NCBI RefSeq assembly: GCF_022760755.1
Contig: NZ_JAIVFP010000001.1
Span: 389,501-453,500, forward strand
Reading direction: 5' to 3'
Length of the DNA: 64,000 nt
From: Candidatus Rhodoblastus alkanivorans
GTDB lineage: Bacteria; Pseudomonadota; Alphaproteobacteria; Rhizobiales; Beijerinckiaceae
Part shown: one piece after another, positions 56,212-64,000 of the stretch
Layout of the letters: each line of letters starts with the position of its first letter
How positions within the stretch are numbered: the stretch's first letter is position 1
The notes under the pieces: model-generated
Seen by the model: only the letters and a program-made list of their open reading frames with translations
What the model was told of the DNA's origin: nothing
Databases searched by the model: none
Translations under genes and position numbers: made by a program

Positions 56212-57906
56212 ATGTTTTCTATAGCGACGAGCCTCCATCTTGCCGCCGTCGTCGGCAGCGTCGCGGCTCTATTGGCCGCGGGCTTCTGCCTGGCGCCGTG
56301 GCGCGAGCGCGACCGGGCGCGGCGAGAGAAGGAAGAACTCCTCGATCAATTGTGGGAGCTCAGGGCGGCGGCTTCAGCGCTCAACAAGGCTGAAGCGGCA
56401 AACGAGGCGAAATCGCGCTTCCTGGCGACGGTCAGCCATGAGGTCCGGACCCCCTTGACCGGCATCCTTGGCATGGCCGAGCTCCTGACAGCCACCGAGT
56501 TGACCGCCGAACAAATGTCTTATGTCGACGCCGTACGTCGTTCCGCGGAGTCGCTGTCGTCCTTGATCGATGAAATTCTGGATTTTTCTAAAATCGAGGC
56601 CGGCAAGCTCGATTTGAACCTGATTGCTTTCGATCTGACCGCTCTGGTCGAGGGCGCGGCGGAGCTTCTGGCGCCTCGCGCGCAGGGCAAAGGAATTGAG
56701 ATCGCGACGTCAATCGATCGTAACGTGCCTCGGCGCGTGATTGGCGATCCCGATCGCCTGCGCCAGGTTCTCATGAATCTGGCGGGAAATGCGATCAAGT
56801 TCACCGAGCGCGGCGGGGTAGGGGTCGTTCTCAAAACGTCATCCGCGGATCGCATCAGTTTTTCTGTCTGCGACTCGGGTCCAGGCGTGCCGGCGGAACG
56901 CCGAGAAGCCATCTTCAAGGAATTCGAGCAAGCCGATGGGTCGTTCTCGCGAAAGCATGGCGGCACCGGTCTTGGGCTCTCGATCTCGAAAGCTCTTGTC
57001 GAATTGATGGGCGGCCAACTGCAGTTGGCACGGTCCGGGCCGGAAGGCTCGACCTTCACCTTCGAAATCGATCTGCCCCCGGCCGAGCCATCGACGACAG
57101 TTGCGCGCCCTGCTTCCGACCTTGGCGGCAAAACGGCTCTTCTCGTGTCCGATTCGCCTTTTGGCGGCCCATTTCTTGGGCGGCGCCTGGCGGAACTGGG
57201 CGCGCGGGTCGAATGCGTCCAAGGAGAATCCGCGGCGCTGGAACATTTCAAGAAAAATGCGGTGGATCTGGTCATCATAGACTGCGCATTGGGCGAGCGC
57301 GCAACCCAACAGCTTGTGACGGCCGCGCGGGCGAGCGGCGCGAAGCAGAATCTCGTTCTTTTTTCTCCTTTCGAAAGGCGCGCCTTTGGCGAAGCGCTGA
57401 TTAAAGATTTCGACGGTTGGCTGGTCAAACCGGTGCGGCTCAGTTCGCTTTATTCCCGCTTGGAGGGCGGGCGCGGCGCAAACGACAGGCGTGAGACCGG
57501 AGCGGAAAGCGCTTTCGTCGGCAAGCCTCTGGAAGGCCGTTCCATCCTCCTGGCGGAAGACAACGACGTCAATGCGCTCCTTGTCGACCGGCGGTTGACG
57601 CGGTTGGGCGCCCAAATGACGCGGGTTTGCGACGGGGCGGAAGCCGTGACTGTCGTTTGCGCGAATGTCGGGAAATTCGATGCGATCCTCATGGATATGT
57701 GCATGCCGGGCGTCGATGGCCTTGCCGCAACCCGGCAAATTCGCGCCGCGGAGCAAAAGGCGGGCGCCGAACCCGTGCGGATCATCGCCCTCACCGCCAA
57801 TGTCTCGGAGGAAGACCGCGCGGCTGCGCTCGGAGCGGGAATGAATGGCTTTTTGGCCAAACCCATCGACAGCGCGGAACTGGTCAGGGCCGTCGCGCAG
57901 AAATGA
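56212..57906 (+). CDS. Hybrid histidine kinase with two receiver domains, the first degenerate
   Basis: 564 residues from the ATG at 56212 (a TTG at 56155 is less likely). One N-terminal helix (about 3-28) and a short coiled coil precede HisKA with His76 in SHEVRTPL. The HATPase has NLAGNAIKF and GGTGLGLSIS. A receiver-like domain (about 320-430) keeps Asp357 and KPVR but has SDSP in place of the acidic pair. A complete receiver follows, with AEDND and Asp495 in LMDMCMPG. There is no HPt domain and no adjacent regulator; the signal and output are unknown. Confidence 0.9.
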   Translation: MFSIATSLHLAAVVGSVAALLAAGFCLAPWRERDRARREKEELLDQLWELRAAASALNKAEAANEAKSRFLATVSHEVRTPLTGILGMAELLTATELTAEQMSYVDAVRRSAESLSSLIDEILDFSKIEAGKLDLNLIAFDLTALVEGAAELLAPRAQGKGIEIATSIDRNVPRRVIGDPDRLRQVLMNLAGNAIKFTERGGVGVVLKTSSADRISFSVCDSGPGVPAERREAIFKEFEQADGSFSRKHGGTGLGLSISKALVELMGGQLQLARSGPEGSTFTFEIDLPPAEPSTTVARPASDLGGKTALLVSDSPFGGPFLGRRLAELGARVECVQGESAALEHFKKNAVDLVIIDCALGERATQQLVTAARASGAKQNLVLFSPFERRAFGEALIKDFDGWLVKPVRLSSLYSRLEGGRGANDRRETGAESAFVGKPLEGRSILLAEDNDVNALLVDRRLTRLGAQMTRVCDGAEAVTVVCANVGKFDAILMDMCMPGVDGLAATRQIRAAEQKAGAEPVRIIALTANVSEEDRAAALGAGMNGFLAKPIDSAELVRAVAQK

Positions 57907-58070
57907 CGCCCGTCGTTCCAGGATTTCTCCAACCGCCGCTGTCATATTTTCGTATCGAGGTTCGACTATTGCTCCACGACCCTATATCCAAGTGGTCGTA
58001 TTCTCCGCATATCGCCGTCGCGCGGGGCGCGCGACAACCGAGCCGGTCTGCAATTCCGGGAAACGCATTC

Positions 58071-59018
58071 ATGAACGGATTGGCCGTGATCGCGGGTTTT
58101 TCGTCGAGGTTTCCGTTCCTTCCGAAAAAGCCCCCAAACCGGACCGCCCGGAAATTCCATTCATTTCCGGGATTGCGGCCTCGATCTTGCCATTCCGGCC
58201 TTGGTCCGAGCCTCGGCTGGTCAGGCTCTCTGGAATTGCGCCTCGCCACCAGGAAATCCGAAATACGAAAAGCTCAACGCTTGCGATATCGGGTTTTTTT
58301 TCAGGAAGGTGGAGCGACCGCCGACGCAACCGCGGCTTTGGTGCGCCGTGACCTTTGCCGCTTCGACAAGGTTTGCGACCATCTTCTGGTAATTGACCAT
58401 GCCACCCGCAATCGTTTCGGCAAGGCCAAACCAAAGGTTGTCGGCGCATACCGTCTTTTGAGACAGGAAGTCGCCCAGAAGCATTTCGGTTTTTATAGCG
58501 CCCAGGAATTCGATATCGGCCCTCTGCTGGCGCGCCATCCGAATTCACGCTTTCTCGAGCTTGGAAGATCCTGTGTTCTAGCGGAATATCGCGGAAAGAA
58601 AACAATCGAAATGCTTTGGCGAGGCATCTGGGCCTATGTCAAACACCATCGGATCGATGCGATGATCGGTTGTGCGAGCCTCGAAGGATCCGATCCGTCA
58701 CGACTCGCTTCGCAACTGGGCTTTCTCCACCACTTCGCCAAGGCGAGGCCGGAGTGGATCGTGCGGCCGCTGCCGGAACGTTTCATTGCGATGGACAGCC
58801 TTCCGCGGGCGGCGGTTGATCCAAAGCGCGCGTTGGCGGCTCTGCCGCCGCTGATAAAAGGCTATATGCGTGTCGGGGCGAAATTTGGCGACGGCGCGGT
58901 TGTCGATCGGCAGTTTGGCGTGACCGATGTTTTTGTCGTCATGCCCATCGCCGAGATCGAGGGCCGATATATCGAATATTTCGGCGGCCCCGAAGATTTC
59001 ACCCGTGGCGCGTCATAG
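58071..59018 (+). CDS. GNAT-family acyltransferase, L-ornithine N-acyltransferase (OlsB)-like
   Basis: 315 residues. LELRLATRKSEIRKAQRLRYRVFF is the expected OlsB-type N-terminal region, followed by FDKVCDHLLVID, VVGAYRLLRQ and FLELGRSCVLAEYRGKKTIEM. The family makes lyso-ornithine lipid from ornithine and 3-hydroxyacyl-ACP. The partner OlsA is not adjacent, so the OlsB assignment is by family resemblance. The 164 bp upstream include a GTCGCGCG hairpin at 58017-58035. Confidence 0.83.
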   Translation: MNGLAVIAGFSSRFPFLPKKPPNRTARKFHSFPGLRPRSCHSGLGPSLGWSGSLELRLATRKSEIRKAQRLRYRVFFQEGGATADATAALVRRDLCRFDKVCDHLLVIDHATRNRFGKAKPKVVGAYRLLRQEVAQKHFGFYSAQEFDIGPLLARHPNSRFLELGRSCVLAEYRGKKTIEMLWRGIWAYVKHHRIDAMIGCASLEGSDPSRLASQLGFLHHFAKARPEWIVRPLPERFIAMDSLPRAAVDPKRALAALPPLIKGYMRVGAKFGDGAVVDRQFGVTDVFVVMPIAEIEGRYIEYFGGPEDFTRGAS

Positions 59019-59672
59019 GACGGTTTTCTCCGAGCCGCGCACCATTGGCCAACCGGCATGTACGGGACTTGAGCCCCACCGGATGACGGAGCTGATCCGC
59101 CCGAGCGCGCCGCCTGTGTGCCGCGGCGGCGTCGGAGGCGCCTTCGACCACTCGCGTCGACGTGACGGGTCGTGGCATGGCGTCTATCTGGTAATCGCGC
59201 TCGTTTAACCTTCTCATGGCCGGAAGCCGTTAACCAAGCAATTTAACGATTGACAATCATTGTCTCGTCCCTGGCGGTCGCGAACAACAAAATTTTATGA
59301 CGGGAGAGAGACGCGCGCACCTAAAGCCAAAAAAAACCAATTAGTTATAGGCAAAGCTGACGCGACCGCCTCCTGCTTAAGGACTTGACAATGTTCCTCG
59401 GGGGGCGCGAATCGAGGGTCCGAGAACGGCGCAAGGCGGCAGGCGCTGGACCGGTTTTCTACTTCGTTTCGGTTTTTCGGGGCTCTCCGATGATTCACGC
59501 CATCGGCGCGCCGAGCGTTGACGCCGCAATTGGGGACCGGGCGGCAGCGCCGGAATTGAAGCGTTGCGTGGCCGGGGGAGCCTGTGTATGGTTTCAAGAC
59601 AAAAGATAATGAAGGGGGACGCGATTTAAATATCTATTTGATATACCAACGAATATGTGCTTTCCGTTGAAA

Positions 59673-59700
59673 TTGTTTGGTAAACACTTGAACGTATAAT
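59673..59700 (+). promoter_or_regulatory. Candidate dnaA promoter
   Basis: TTGTTT at 59673-59678 and a perfect TATAAT at 59695-59700 are 16 bases apart in the most AT-rich part of the gap. Transcription from here would give a leader of about 330 bases before dnaA. Inferred from sequence only. Confidence 0.45.
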
Positions 59701-59801
59701 GTGTTATCTGTTGAAGTAAGGTTACGTATTACTAGGCATAACGTCGCGGCAGGGGGTGTGGTTTAGCCGGTCGCAAATGCCAATGGTCTGAGGTGATGGA
59801 C

Positions 59802-59918
59802 ATGAATAGAGAAAAAACAGCGTTCGTCGCGCGATCGTTCGGTATTTGTGCGTCTTGTTGTGTCGGAGGCGGGCTGAGATCTCGGCCGGCAGGCGGTTTG
59901 GAGAGTAATAAAAAATAG
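59802..59918 (+). CDS. Possible short cysteine-containing leader peptide upstream of dnaA
   Basis: A 38-codon reading frame with GAGG eight bases before its ATG. It encodes MNREKTAFVARSFGICASCC, then a Gly/Arg-rich tail ending ESNKK. It lies inside the predicted dnaA leader, 122 bases before the dnaA ATG. I recognise no family. The cysteine cluster and position suggest a regulatory upstream reading frame, but chance occurrence is possible. Confidence 0.3.
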   Translation: MNREKTAFVARSFGICASCCVGGGLRSRPAGGLESNKK

Positions 59919-60040
59919 ATTGAACGAAATTCTCCAATCAGAAACGTCGTAAAGTGTCCGATGATATCGGGTGCTTGTTGCTTCATTTATTCGGTTCGAT
60001 AGCCCCGCAGAGGGCGAGTCACTGACTGAAGAAGAGAAAA

Positions 60041-61507
60041 ATGTCGAAAGCACAACTCGGAATGGTAAACAAAGACGATCGCAACGGTGACGGCGATGCT
60101 GCTCTATGGGCAAGGTTCTGCGAGCGGTTTCGTCGCGAGGTCGGCGACGCGATTTACGTTTCGTGGTTCAAGTCTTTGGAGTTGGAGACCATCGTTGATG
60201 GTGTCGCTTATTTAAGCGTCCCGACCAAATTCTTGAGGAGCTGGATCCAGGCGCATTATCTGGATAAATTGCGTAATACCATTGCGGCCGAAATCCCAGG
60301 CGTGCGCGACATTGCTCTTGAGTTGAGAGCGGCAATGCGGCTTCCTGGAACGGGACTGGCGGAGCGGCGCGGCTTGGACGCCGCAAGGGACCCGGGCGCG
60401 GTGGAGGCAAAGCGCGCCGCGACTACAGGGAAAGATCAGCTGAAAGCCGATTCCGCCGGGAGCTTCGGTGGGTCGTCGCTTGACGGACGTTTTAGATTTT
60501 CAACCTTTCTGGTCGGACCGTCGAACCAGCTTGCCATTGCCGCGGCGCGGCAGGTCGGAGAGGGGTCGTCCGGAGCGGGAACTACTTTTAACCCGTTGTA
60601 TTTTTTCTCAAATGTTGGTCTTGGAAAGACGCATTTGATCCAGGCCATCGCGCATGCGGGTATGGAGGCCGGGCGGCGCGTGATTTATCTCACGGCCGAG
60701 AAGTTCATGTATGGATTTGTGGCGGCGCTCAAGCGTCAAAACTCCATGGCTTTCAAGGATAGCCTTCGTTCGATCGATTTGCTGGTCATCGACGACGTGC
60801 AGTTTTTGCAGGGCAAAACGATTCAGCACGAGTTTTGTCATACCCTGAACGCGCTGATCGATTCCGGCCGGCAGGTCGTGATTGCCGGCGACCGGTCGCC
60901 GAACGAGTTGGAAAATCTGGACGAGCGCGTCAAATCGCGTTTCGCGGGCGGTTTGTGCGTGGAGATTCAGTCTCTGGATGAAGGTCTTCGCAGAGGCATT
61001 CTCGATGCGCGAATTCAAAGCATAAGAACAGCGCATCCGGCATTCGATGTGACCGCGAATGTCGTATCGATGGTCACGAAATTGATCGACACGAATGGGC
61101 GCGACTTGGACGGCGCGGTGAACCGGCTGTTGGCGCATACGATTCTGGCTGGCGCGCCGCTCACGCTTGAGGCGGCCGAAGCCGCAATTCGCGATCTGAT
61201 CCGTGTCAAAGAACCAAAAAAGGTCAAGATCGAAGATATTCAAAAGTTGGTGGCGACCCATTTCAACGTAAGCCGCGCAGATATTCTATCATCTCGGCGC
61301 ACGGCAAATGTGGTGCGGCCGCGGCAGATCGCGATGTATCTGGCCAAAACGATGACTTTGCGGTCGTTGCCCGAGATTGGCCGCCGGTTTGGCGGCCGAG
61401 ACCACACGACGGTTTTGCATGCGGTCAGAAAAATCGAGGAAATGGCCTCAAAGGATATGGGGCTGAGTCAGGAACTCGACCTTTTGAAGCGGCTGCTCGG
61501 CGACTGA
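60041..61507 (+). CDS. dnaA: Chromosomal replication initiator DnaA
   Basis: 488 residues. Domain I spans about 20-90, followed by a variable linker to about 150. The AAA+ domain carries SNVGLGKT at 190-197 as Walker A and IDDVQFLQGK as Walker B. The DNA-binding domain IV contains the DnaA signature GGRDHTTVLHAV near 451-462. It binds DnaA boxes and melts the origin. It lies about 24 kb from the candidate oriC, as expected for Alphaproteobacteria where dnaA is not at the origin itself. Confidence 0.98.
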   Translation: MSKAQLGMVNKDDRNGDGDAALWARFCERFRREVGDAIYVSWFKSLELETIVDGVAYLSVPTKFLRSWIQAHYLDKLRNTIAAEIPGVRDIALELRAAMRLPGTGLAERRGLDAARDPGAVEAKRAATTGKDQLKADSAGSFGGSSLDGRFRFSTFLVGPSNQLAIAAARQVGEGSSGAGTTFNPLYFFSNVGLGKTHLIQAIAHAGMEAGRRVIYLTAEKFMYGFVAALKRQNSMAFKDSLRSIDLLVIDDVQFLQGKTIQHEFCHTLNALIDSGRQVVIAGDRSPNELENLDERVKSRFAGGLCVEIQSLDEGLRRGILDARIQSIRTAHPAFDVTANVVSMVTKLIDTNGRDLDGAVNRLLAHTILAGAPLTLEAAEAAIRDLIRVKEPKKVKIEDIQKLVATHFNVSRADILSSRRTANVVRPRQIAMYLAKTMTLRSLPEIGRRFGGRDHTTVLHAVRKIEEMASKDMGLSQELDLLKRLLGD

Positions 61508-61654
61508 AGCCTGAAAAGGCGTCGCCAAGAATTTGGCAAAAGAATGCCGGGTCATTCAGGGCGCCGCCGAATCGCAAACAGCCTTGGCCGCGTGTGGGAC
61601 AGACTATGTTCTTTTCCGATGTCTGGGGCTGAAAATGTCGAGGATCGCGGGTGA

Positions 61655-62182
61655 ATGAACCAGGCGCATGAAAAATGTTTGGTTCATCTCGTCTTAGGCG
61701 GAGCCCGATCGGGAAAGACAGCCTTCGGCATGCGGTTAGCCGAAGAAGCCGCGCGCGAAAAGTGGATGATCGCCACGGCGGAGCCGTTTGACGATGAGAT
61801 GAAAGCGCGCATCGAACAGCATCGTCAAGAACGCGATCACTCCTGGCGGATCGTCGAGGAGCCGGTGGACTTGGTCGAGGCCTTGCAGTCTTACGCGACC
61901 GATGAGCGGGTTTTAGTGGTAGATTGTCTCACCATTTGGCTGAACAATTTAGTTATTCATAATATCGAGGCGAAAGCGCGTATTGCGCAACTATGCGAAT
62001 TCATAAAACGTTCTACGAATAAGATCATTCTGATTTCCAATGAACTGGGCATGGGTCTGGCCCCCGAGACGCCTTTGGGCCGGTCATTCCGTGACCTTCA
62101 CGGGAAAATGAACCAGGACATCGCTCACGCCTGTGGGAAGGTGACTTTTGTCGCGGCAGGTCTTCCGATCGCCTTGAAATAA
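61655..62182 (+). CDS. cobU: Adenosylcobinamide kinase / guanylyltransferase
   Basis: 175 residues (also called cobP). The P-loop GGARSGKT is at 15-22, HRQER with probable guanylylated His56 follows, and ISNELGMGLAPETPLGR is the C-terminal family block. It phosphorylates adenosylcobinamide and adds GMP in the late B12 pathway. It follows dnaA by 147 bp on the same strand and is separate from the cobST pair at 21-24 kb. No cobalamin riboswitch is visible upstream. Confidence 0.96.
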   Translation: MNQAHEKCLVHLVLGGARSGKTAFGMRLAEEAAREKWMIATAEPFDDEMKARIEQHRQERDHSWRIVEEPVDLVEALQSYATDERVLVVDCLTIWLNNLVIHNIEAKARIAQLCEFIKRSTNKIILISNELGMGLAPETPLGRSFRDLHGKMNQDIAHACGKVTFVAAGLPIALK

Positions 62183-62290
62183 GGATTTCGACGGAAACTT
62201 GGCTTTATTTGCCAACCAGACGTTGGGCGGCGGCGCGGGTAGGAAAGGATTTGGCTTGTCAGCTATCTGTCGAGGCCAGATAAAGGAAAG

Positions 62291-62366
62291 TGGTGCCGCA
62301 AGAGAGATTCGAACTCCCGACCCCATCATTACGAATGACGTGCTCTACCAGCTGAGCTATTGCGGC
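62291..62366 (-). tRNA. tRNA-Thr (anticodon CGU)
   Basis: On the minus strand a 76-nt cloverleaf with the CCA end encoded. The acceptor GCCGCAA pairs with TTGCGGC, the D arm is AGCTCAGCTGGTAGAGC, and the T arm contains GTTCGAATC. The anticodon loop TTCGTAA places CGT at the anticodon, reading ACG. The stem CGTCA/TGATG has one G-U pair. It lies between cobU and trmD. Confidence 0.97.
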
Positions 62367-62404
62367 GAAAGGGTTCGGTCCTCTTACCAGATTGCGAGGC
62401 GCGA

Positions 62405-63097
62405 TCAAGCCTCTTCGGTCTTGTTCAATAGGTCGGGGCGCCGCGCGCGCGTGAGATTTTCCGCCTGTCCGCGCCGCCAGCGCGCAATTTTGGCGTGATC
62501 GCCCGACAAGAGCACGTTCGGAATTGTCCGGCCCTCCCATTCGCGCGGGCGGGTGTAGTGCGGATATTCGAGCAGGCCCCGCTCGAAACTTTCCTCCGCG
62601 CCCGATTCGTCTTTGCCCATCACGCCCGGCAGCAGCCGCACGCAAGCGTCGAGCAGGGTCAAGGCCGCGATCTCGCCACCCGAGAGGATATAATCGCCGA
62701 CGGAGACTTCCCTGAGGCCTCGGCCTTCGATTACGCGCTCGTCAACGCCTTCGAAACGCCCGCACACGATCACCAGTCCCGGGCCGTTGGAAAAGCCCCG
62801 GACCATTTGCTGGGTCAGGGGCGTTCCACGCGGGCTCATCAGCAGACGAGGTCTGGGGTCGTCCGTGGCAACCCCGGCGTCGAGGCTCGCGGCGAGAACG
62901 TCGGCGCGCAATACCATCCCGGGGCCGCCGCCCGCCGGCGTGTCATCCACAGCGCGATGCCGCCCGAGGCCATGGTCGCGAATGTTCTCCGCCTCCAACG
63001 CCCAAAGTCCTTTTTCCAACGCGGTCCCAGCCATTGACTGGCCGAGCGGGCCTGGGAACATTTCGGGATAAAGGGTGAAAACACTCGCCGCCCACAT
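62405..63097 (-). CDS. trmD: tRNA (guanine-37-N1) methyltransferase
   Basis: 230 residues from the ATG at 63097, one base after the rimM stop; a longer reading adds 62 non-conserved residues inside rim[16 protein letters not shown] at the start, [12 protein letters not shown] and [11 protein letters not shown] of the SAM-binding trefoil knot, and the C-terminal Asp/Arg helices are present. It methylates G37 of tRNAs reading CNN codons, preventing +1 frameshifts. It belongs to the rpsP-rimM-trmD operon. Confidence 0.97.
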   Translation of the reverse strand: MWAASVFTLYPEMFPGPLGQSMAGTALEKGLWALEAENIRDHGLGRHRAVDDTPAGGGPGMVLRADVLAASLDAGVATDDPRPRLLMSPRGTPLTQQMVRGFSNGPGLVIVCGRFEGVDERVIEGRGLREVSVGDYILSGGEIAALTLLDACVRLLPGVMGKDESGAEESFERGLLEYPHYTRPREWEGRTIPNVLLSGDHAKIARWRRGQAENLTRARRPDLLNKTEEA

Positions 63098-63098
63098 G

Positions 63099-63614
63099 TC
63101 ATTCGACCGGCGCAGCGTCGTCCTCGGCGGGGGGGACGATGACCACCCTGCCGCCGGCGATGTCAACCACGGGGACGACGGAGCGGGTGAAGGGAAAGAG
63201 CAGAGTGTCCCCGGCGGGCGGAGCGATTTCCAATATGTCGCCCGCGCCATAATTAGGCGTTGCGACCACGACGCCCAAAGCAACGCCCTCAGGGGTCTCG
63301 GCGCGCAGGCCGATCAGATCGTTGCAGTAAAATTCGTCCTCTTCGGGAGGCGGCAGGTTCTTGCGCGCGAGAAACAGTTTTTGATTGGTAAGCTTTTGGG
63401 CCGTGTCGCGGTCGACGACGCCTTTGACGCGCACCACCAGCATGTCGTCCTTGAGGGGACGGGCGGCGAGAAGTCGGTAAGTCTCGCCAGAGGCGCCCGT
63501 GAGCATATCGTGTTCGGTGATGCTCAGCGGAATCTGCATGTAGGATTTCAGCCGGATTTCACCGCGCACGCCATGGGGCGCGCCAAAAACGCCGACCAGA
63601 ATTTTGTCGTCCAT
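63099..63614 (-). CDS. rimM: 16S rRNA processing protein RimM
   Basis: 171 residues. The N-terminal RimM barrel ([19 protein letters not shown]) and the C-terminal PRC-barrel half ([33 protein letters not shown]) are both complete. It binds S19 and assists maturation of the 30S head domain. Gene order rpsP-rimM-trmD is conserved across bacteria. Confidence 0.96.
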   Translation of the reverse strand: MDDKILVGVFGAPHGVRGEIRLKSYMQIPLSITEHDMLTGASGETYRLLAARPLKDDMLVVRVKGVVDRDTAQKLTNQKLFLARKNLPPPEEDEFYCNDLIGLRAETPEGVALGVVVATPNYGAGDILEIAPPAGDTLLFPFTRSVVPVVDIAGGRVVIVPPAEDDAAPVE

Positions 63615-63633
63615 ACCGGCGCCCTTGAGGAAA

Positions 63634-63657
63634 GGGCGCCGCCTTCTGGCGGCGCCC
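63634..63657 (-). terminator. Strong hairpin between rpsP and rimM
   Basis: A perfect 10-bp GC stem (GGGCGCCGCC at 63634-63643 and its complement at 63648-63657) with a four-base loop, just after the rpsP stop. On the minus strand TTTCC follows, a weak U-tail. It may partly terminate transcription, giving more S16 than RimM and TrmD, or protect the rpsP mRNA end. Confidence 0.6.
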
Positions 63658-63663
63658 GAAAAA

Positions 63664-64000
63664 TCATTCCGAAGCCGCGGCGGCCTTTTCCGCGGCGGCG
63701 GCGGCCGTAGCGGCGCGTTCCTGCGCCTTCTTCTTCGGTTGAGCCTTTTGCGGATTGTTGCGGGGCTCGCGCTTGAGGGCGCCGACGCTATCGAGCAGAC
63801 GGGCGACGCGGTCGGTCGCCTGCGCGCCCTTGCCCAGCCATTCCTTGGCCTTTTCGACGTCGAGCACCAGGCGGGTTTCCGAGTCCTTCGGCGCCAGCGG
63901 GTCGAAAGTGCCGAGTCTCTCGATGAAGCGGCCGTCGCGCGGCGAACGGGCGTCGGCGACGACGACGCGATAGAAGGGACGCTTCTTGGCGCCGCCGCGC
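63664..64000 (-). CDS. rpsP: 30S ribosomal protein S16 (partial, start beyond window)
   Basis: The window holds the C-terminal part; the start lies beyond base 64000. The visible part begins with [20 protein letters not shown], a diagnostic S16 segment, and continues through [14 protein letters not shown]. The C-terminus is extended by an Ala/Lys/Glu-rich tail typical of alphaproteobacterial S16. It is the first visible gene of the leftward rpsP-rimM-trmD operon. Confidence 0.96.
   Translation of the reverse strand, partial: RGGAKKRPFYRVVVADARSPRDGRFIERLGTFDPLAPKDSETRLVLDVEKAKEWLGKGAQATDRVARLLDSVGALKREPRNNPQKAQPKKKAQERAATAAAAAEKAAAASE

Larger units (their letters stand above)
59019..60040. 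other. 1-kb gene-poor region between the olsB-like gene and dnaA
   Basis: No long conserved coding sequence is evident. The left third is GC-rich. Near 59208-59245 lie several TTAA motifs (TTAACCTT, TTAACCAA, TTAACG), and 59252-59264 is a GACAAT-C-ATTGTC palindrome. From about 59600 the sequence becomes strongly AT-rich, with a good -10 element. GAGTC, a CcrM site, is at 60016-60020, 20 bases before the dnaA ATG. It probably carries the dnaA promoter and a long leader. Confidence 0.55.

Noticed and set aside
58999-59217. Minus-strand 72-codon frame after the olsB-like gene
   Set aside because: No ribosome site, Arg/Ala-rich, overlaps the olsB-like end; no support as a gene.
59385-59609. Plus-strand 74-codon frame in the dnaA upstream gap
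   Set aside because: Arg/Gly/Ala-rich composition, no recognisable family and no good ribosome site; left within the non-coding region.
61508-61654. Cobalamin riboswitch upstream of cobU
   Set aside because: No B12-box-like sequence was seen in the short gap, nor upstream of cobS.
1-64000. Mobile elements, CRISPR arrays, prophage or integron signatures
   Set aside because: No transposase or integrase motif, no regularly spaced direct repeats and no tRNA-adjacent insertion were seen by reading.

Overview
The window is a gene-dense, GC-rich chromosomal stretch from an alphaproteobacterium, most likely order Hyphomicrobiales (Rhizobiales). Pointers are the RegB/RegA (ActS/ActR) redox pair, CobS/CobT aerobic cobaltochelatase subunits, the CarD regulator, an OlsB-like acyltransferase, a methylsuccinyl-CoA dehydrogenase-type enzyme of the ethylmalonyl-CoA pathway, the rsmB-heparinase-purH arrangement and an origin-type hemE/ppsR junction. 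The exact family (for example Beijerinckiaceae or Methylocystaceae) is inference. I see no insertion sequence, prophage, integron or CRISPR array.

Left part (1-34.1 kb): the end of an OsmC-like gene and a small zincin; leuD; an MltB-type lytic transglycosylase; a TPM/TPM/LemA membrane cluster; a quinone oxidoreductase; an IalB-like protein; acs; an L,D-transpeptidase; gluQ; sdhE4-like DUF1674; rsmB; a heparinase-like protein; purH; an adenosine kinase-like PfkB enzyme; smr-mltA-tim44 divergent from secB; carD; fdxA; cobT-cobS-dnaJ-like-bolA; a DD-carboxypeptidase followed by a COG0523 GTPase; a GNAT protein with an S4 protein; a methylsuccinyl-CoA dehydrogenase; and an M3 oligopeptidase.

Centre (34.1-41.2 kb): hemJ-hemE transcribed leftward and ppsR-aroE-coaE-dnaQ transcribed rightward, separated by a 412-bp AT-enriched gap. 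In Caulobacter and relatives the hemE/ppsR junction carries the chromosomal origin. Here the gap has four GANTC sites, a near-consensus CtrA box, and a strand-composition change across it in lines sampled by hand. It is the best candidate for oriC. regB-regA lie just beyond.

Right part (41.2-64 kb): typA, a membrane-anchored TAXI receptor, argG, maeB, mutS, an ABC importer with two permease units in one chain, comM, a hybrid histidine kinase, an OlsB-like acyltransferase, a 1-kb gene-poor AT-rich stretch, dnaA, cobU, tRNA-Thr(CGU), and trmD-rimM-rpsP, the last cut by the window end.

Functionally the window joins replication initiation (candidate oriC, dnaA, dnaQ, mutS), cell-wall remodelling (MltB, MltA, Ldt, DacA-like), C2 and central carbon metabolism (acs, mcd, maeB, ppsR), haem and cobalamin synthesis, and redox control. 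Most of it is conserved core genome. The unusual points are the origin junction, the relocated secB/tim44/mltA/smr block, the structured leaders upstream of carD and dnaA, and several odd protein architectures.
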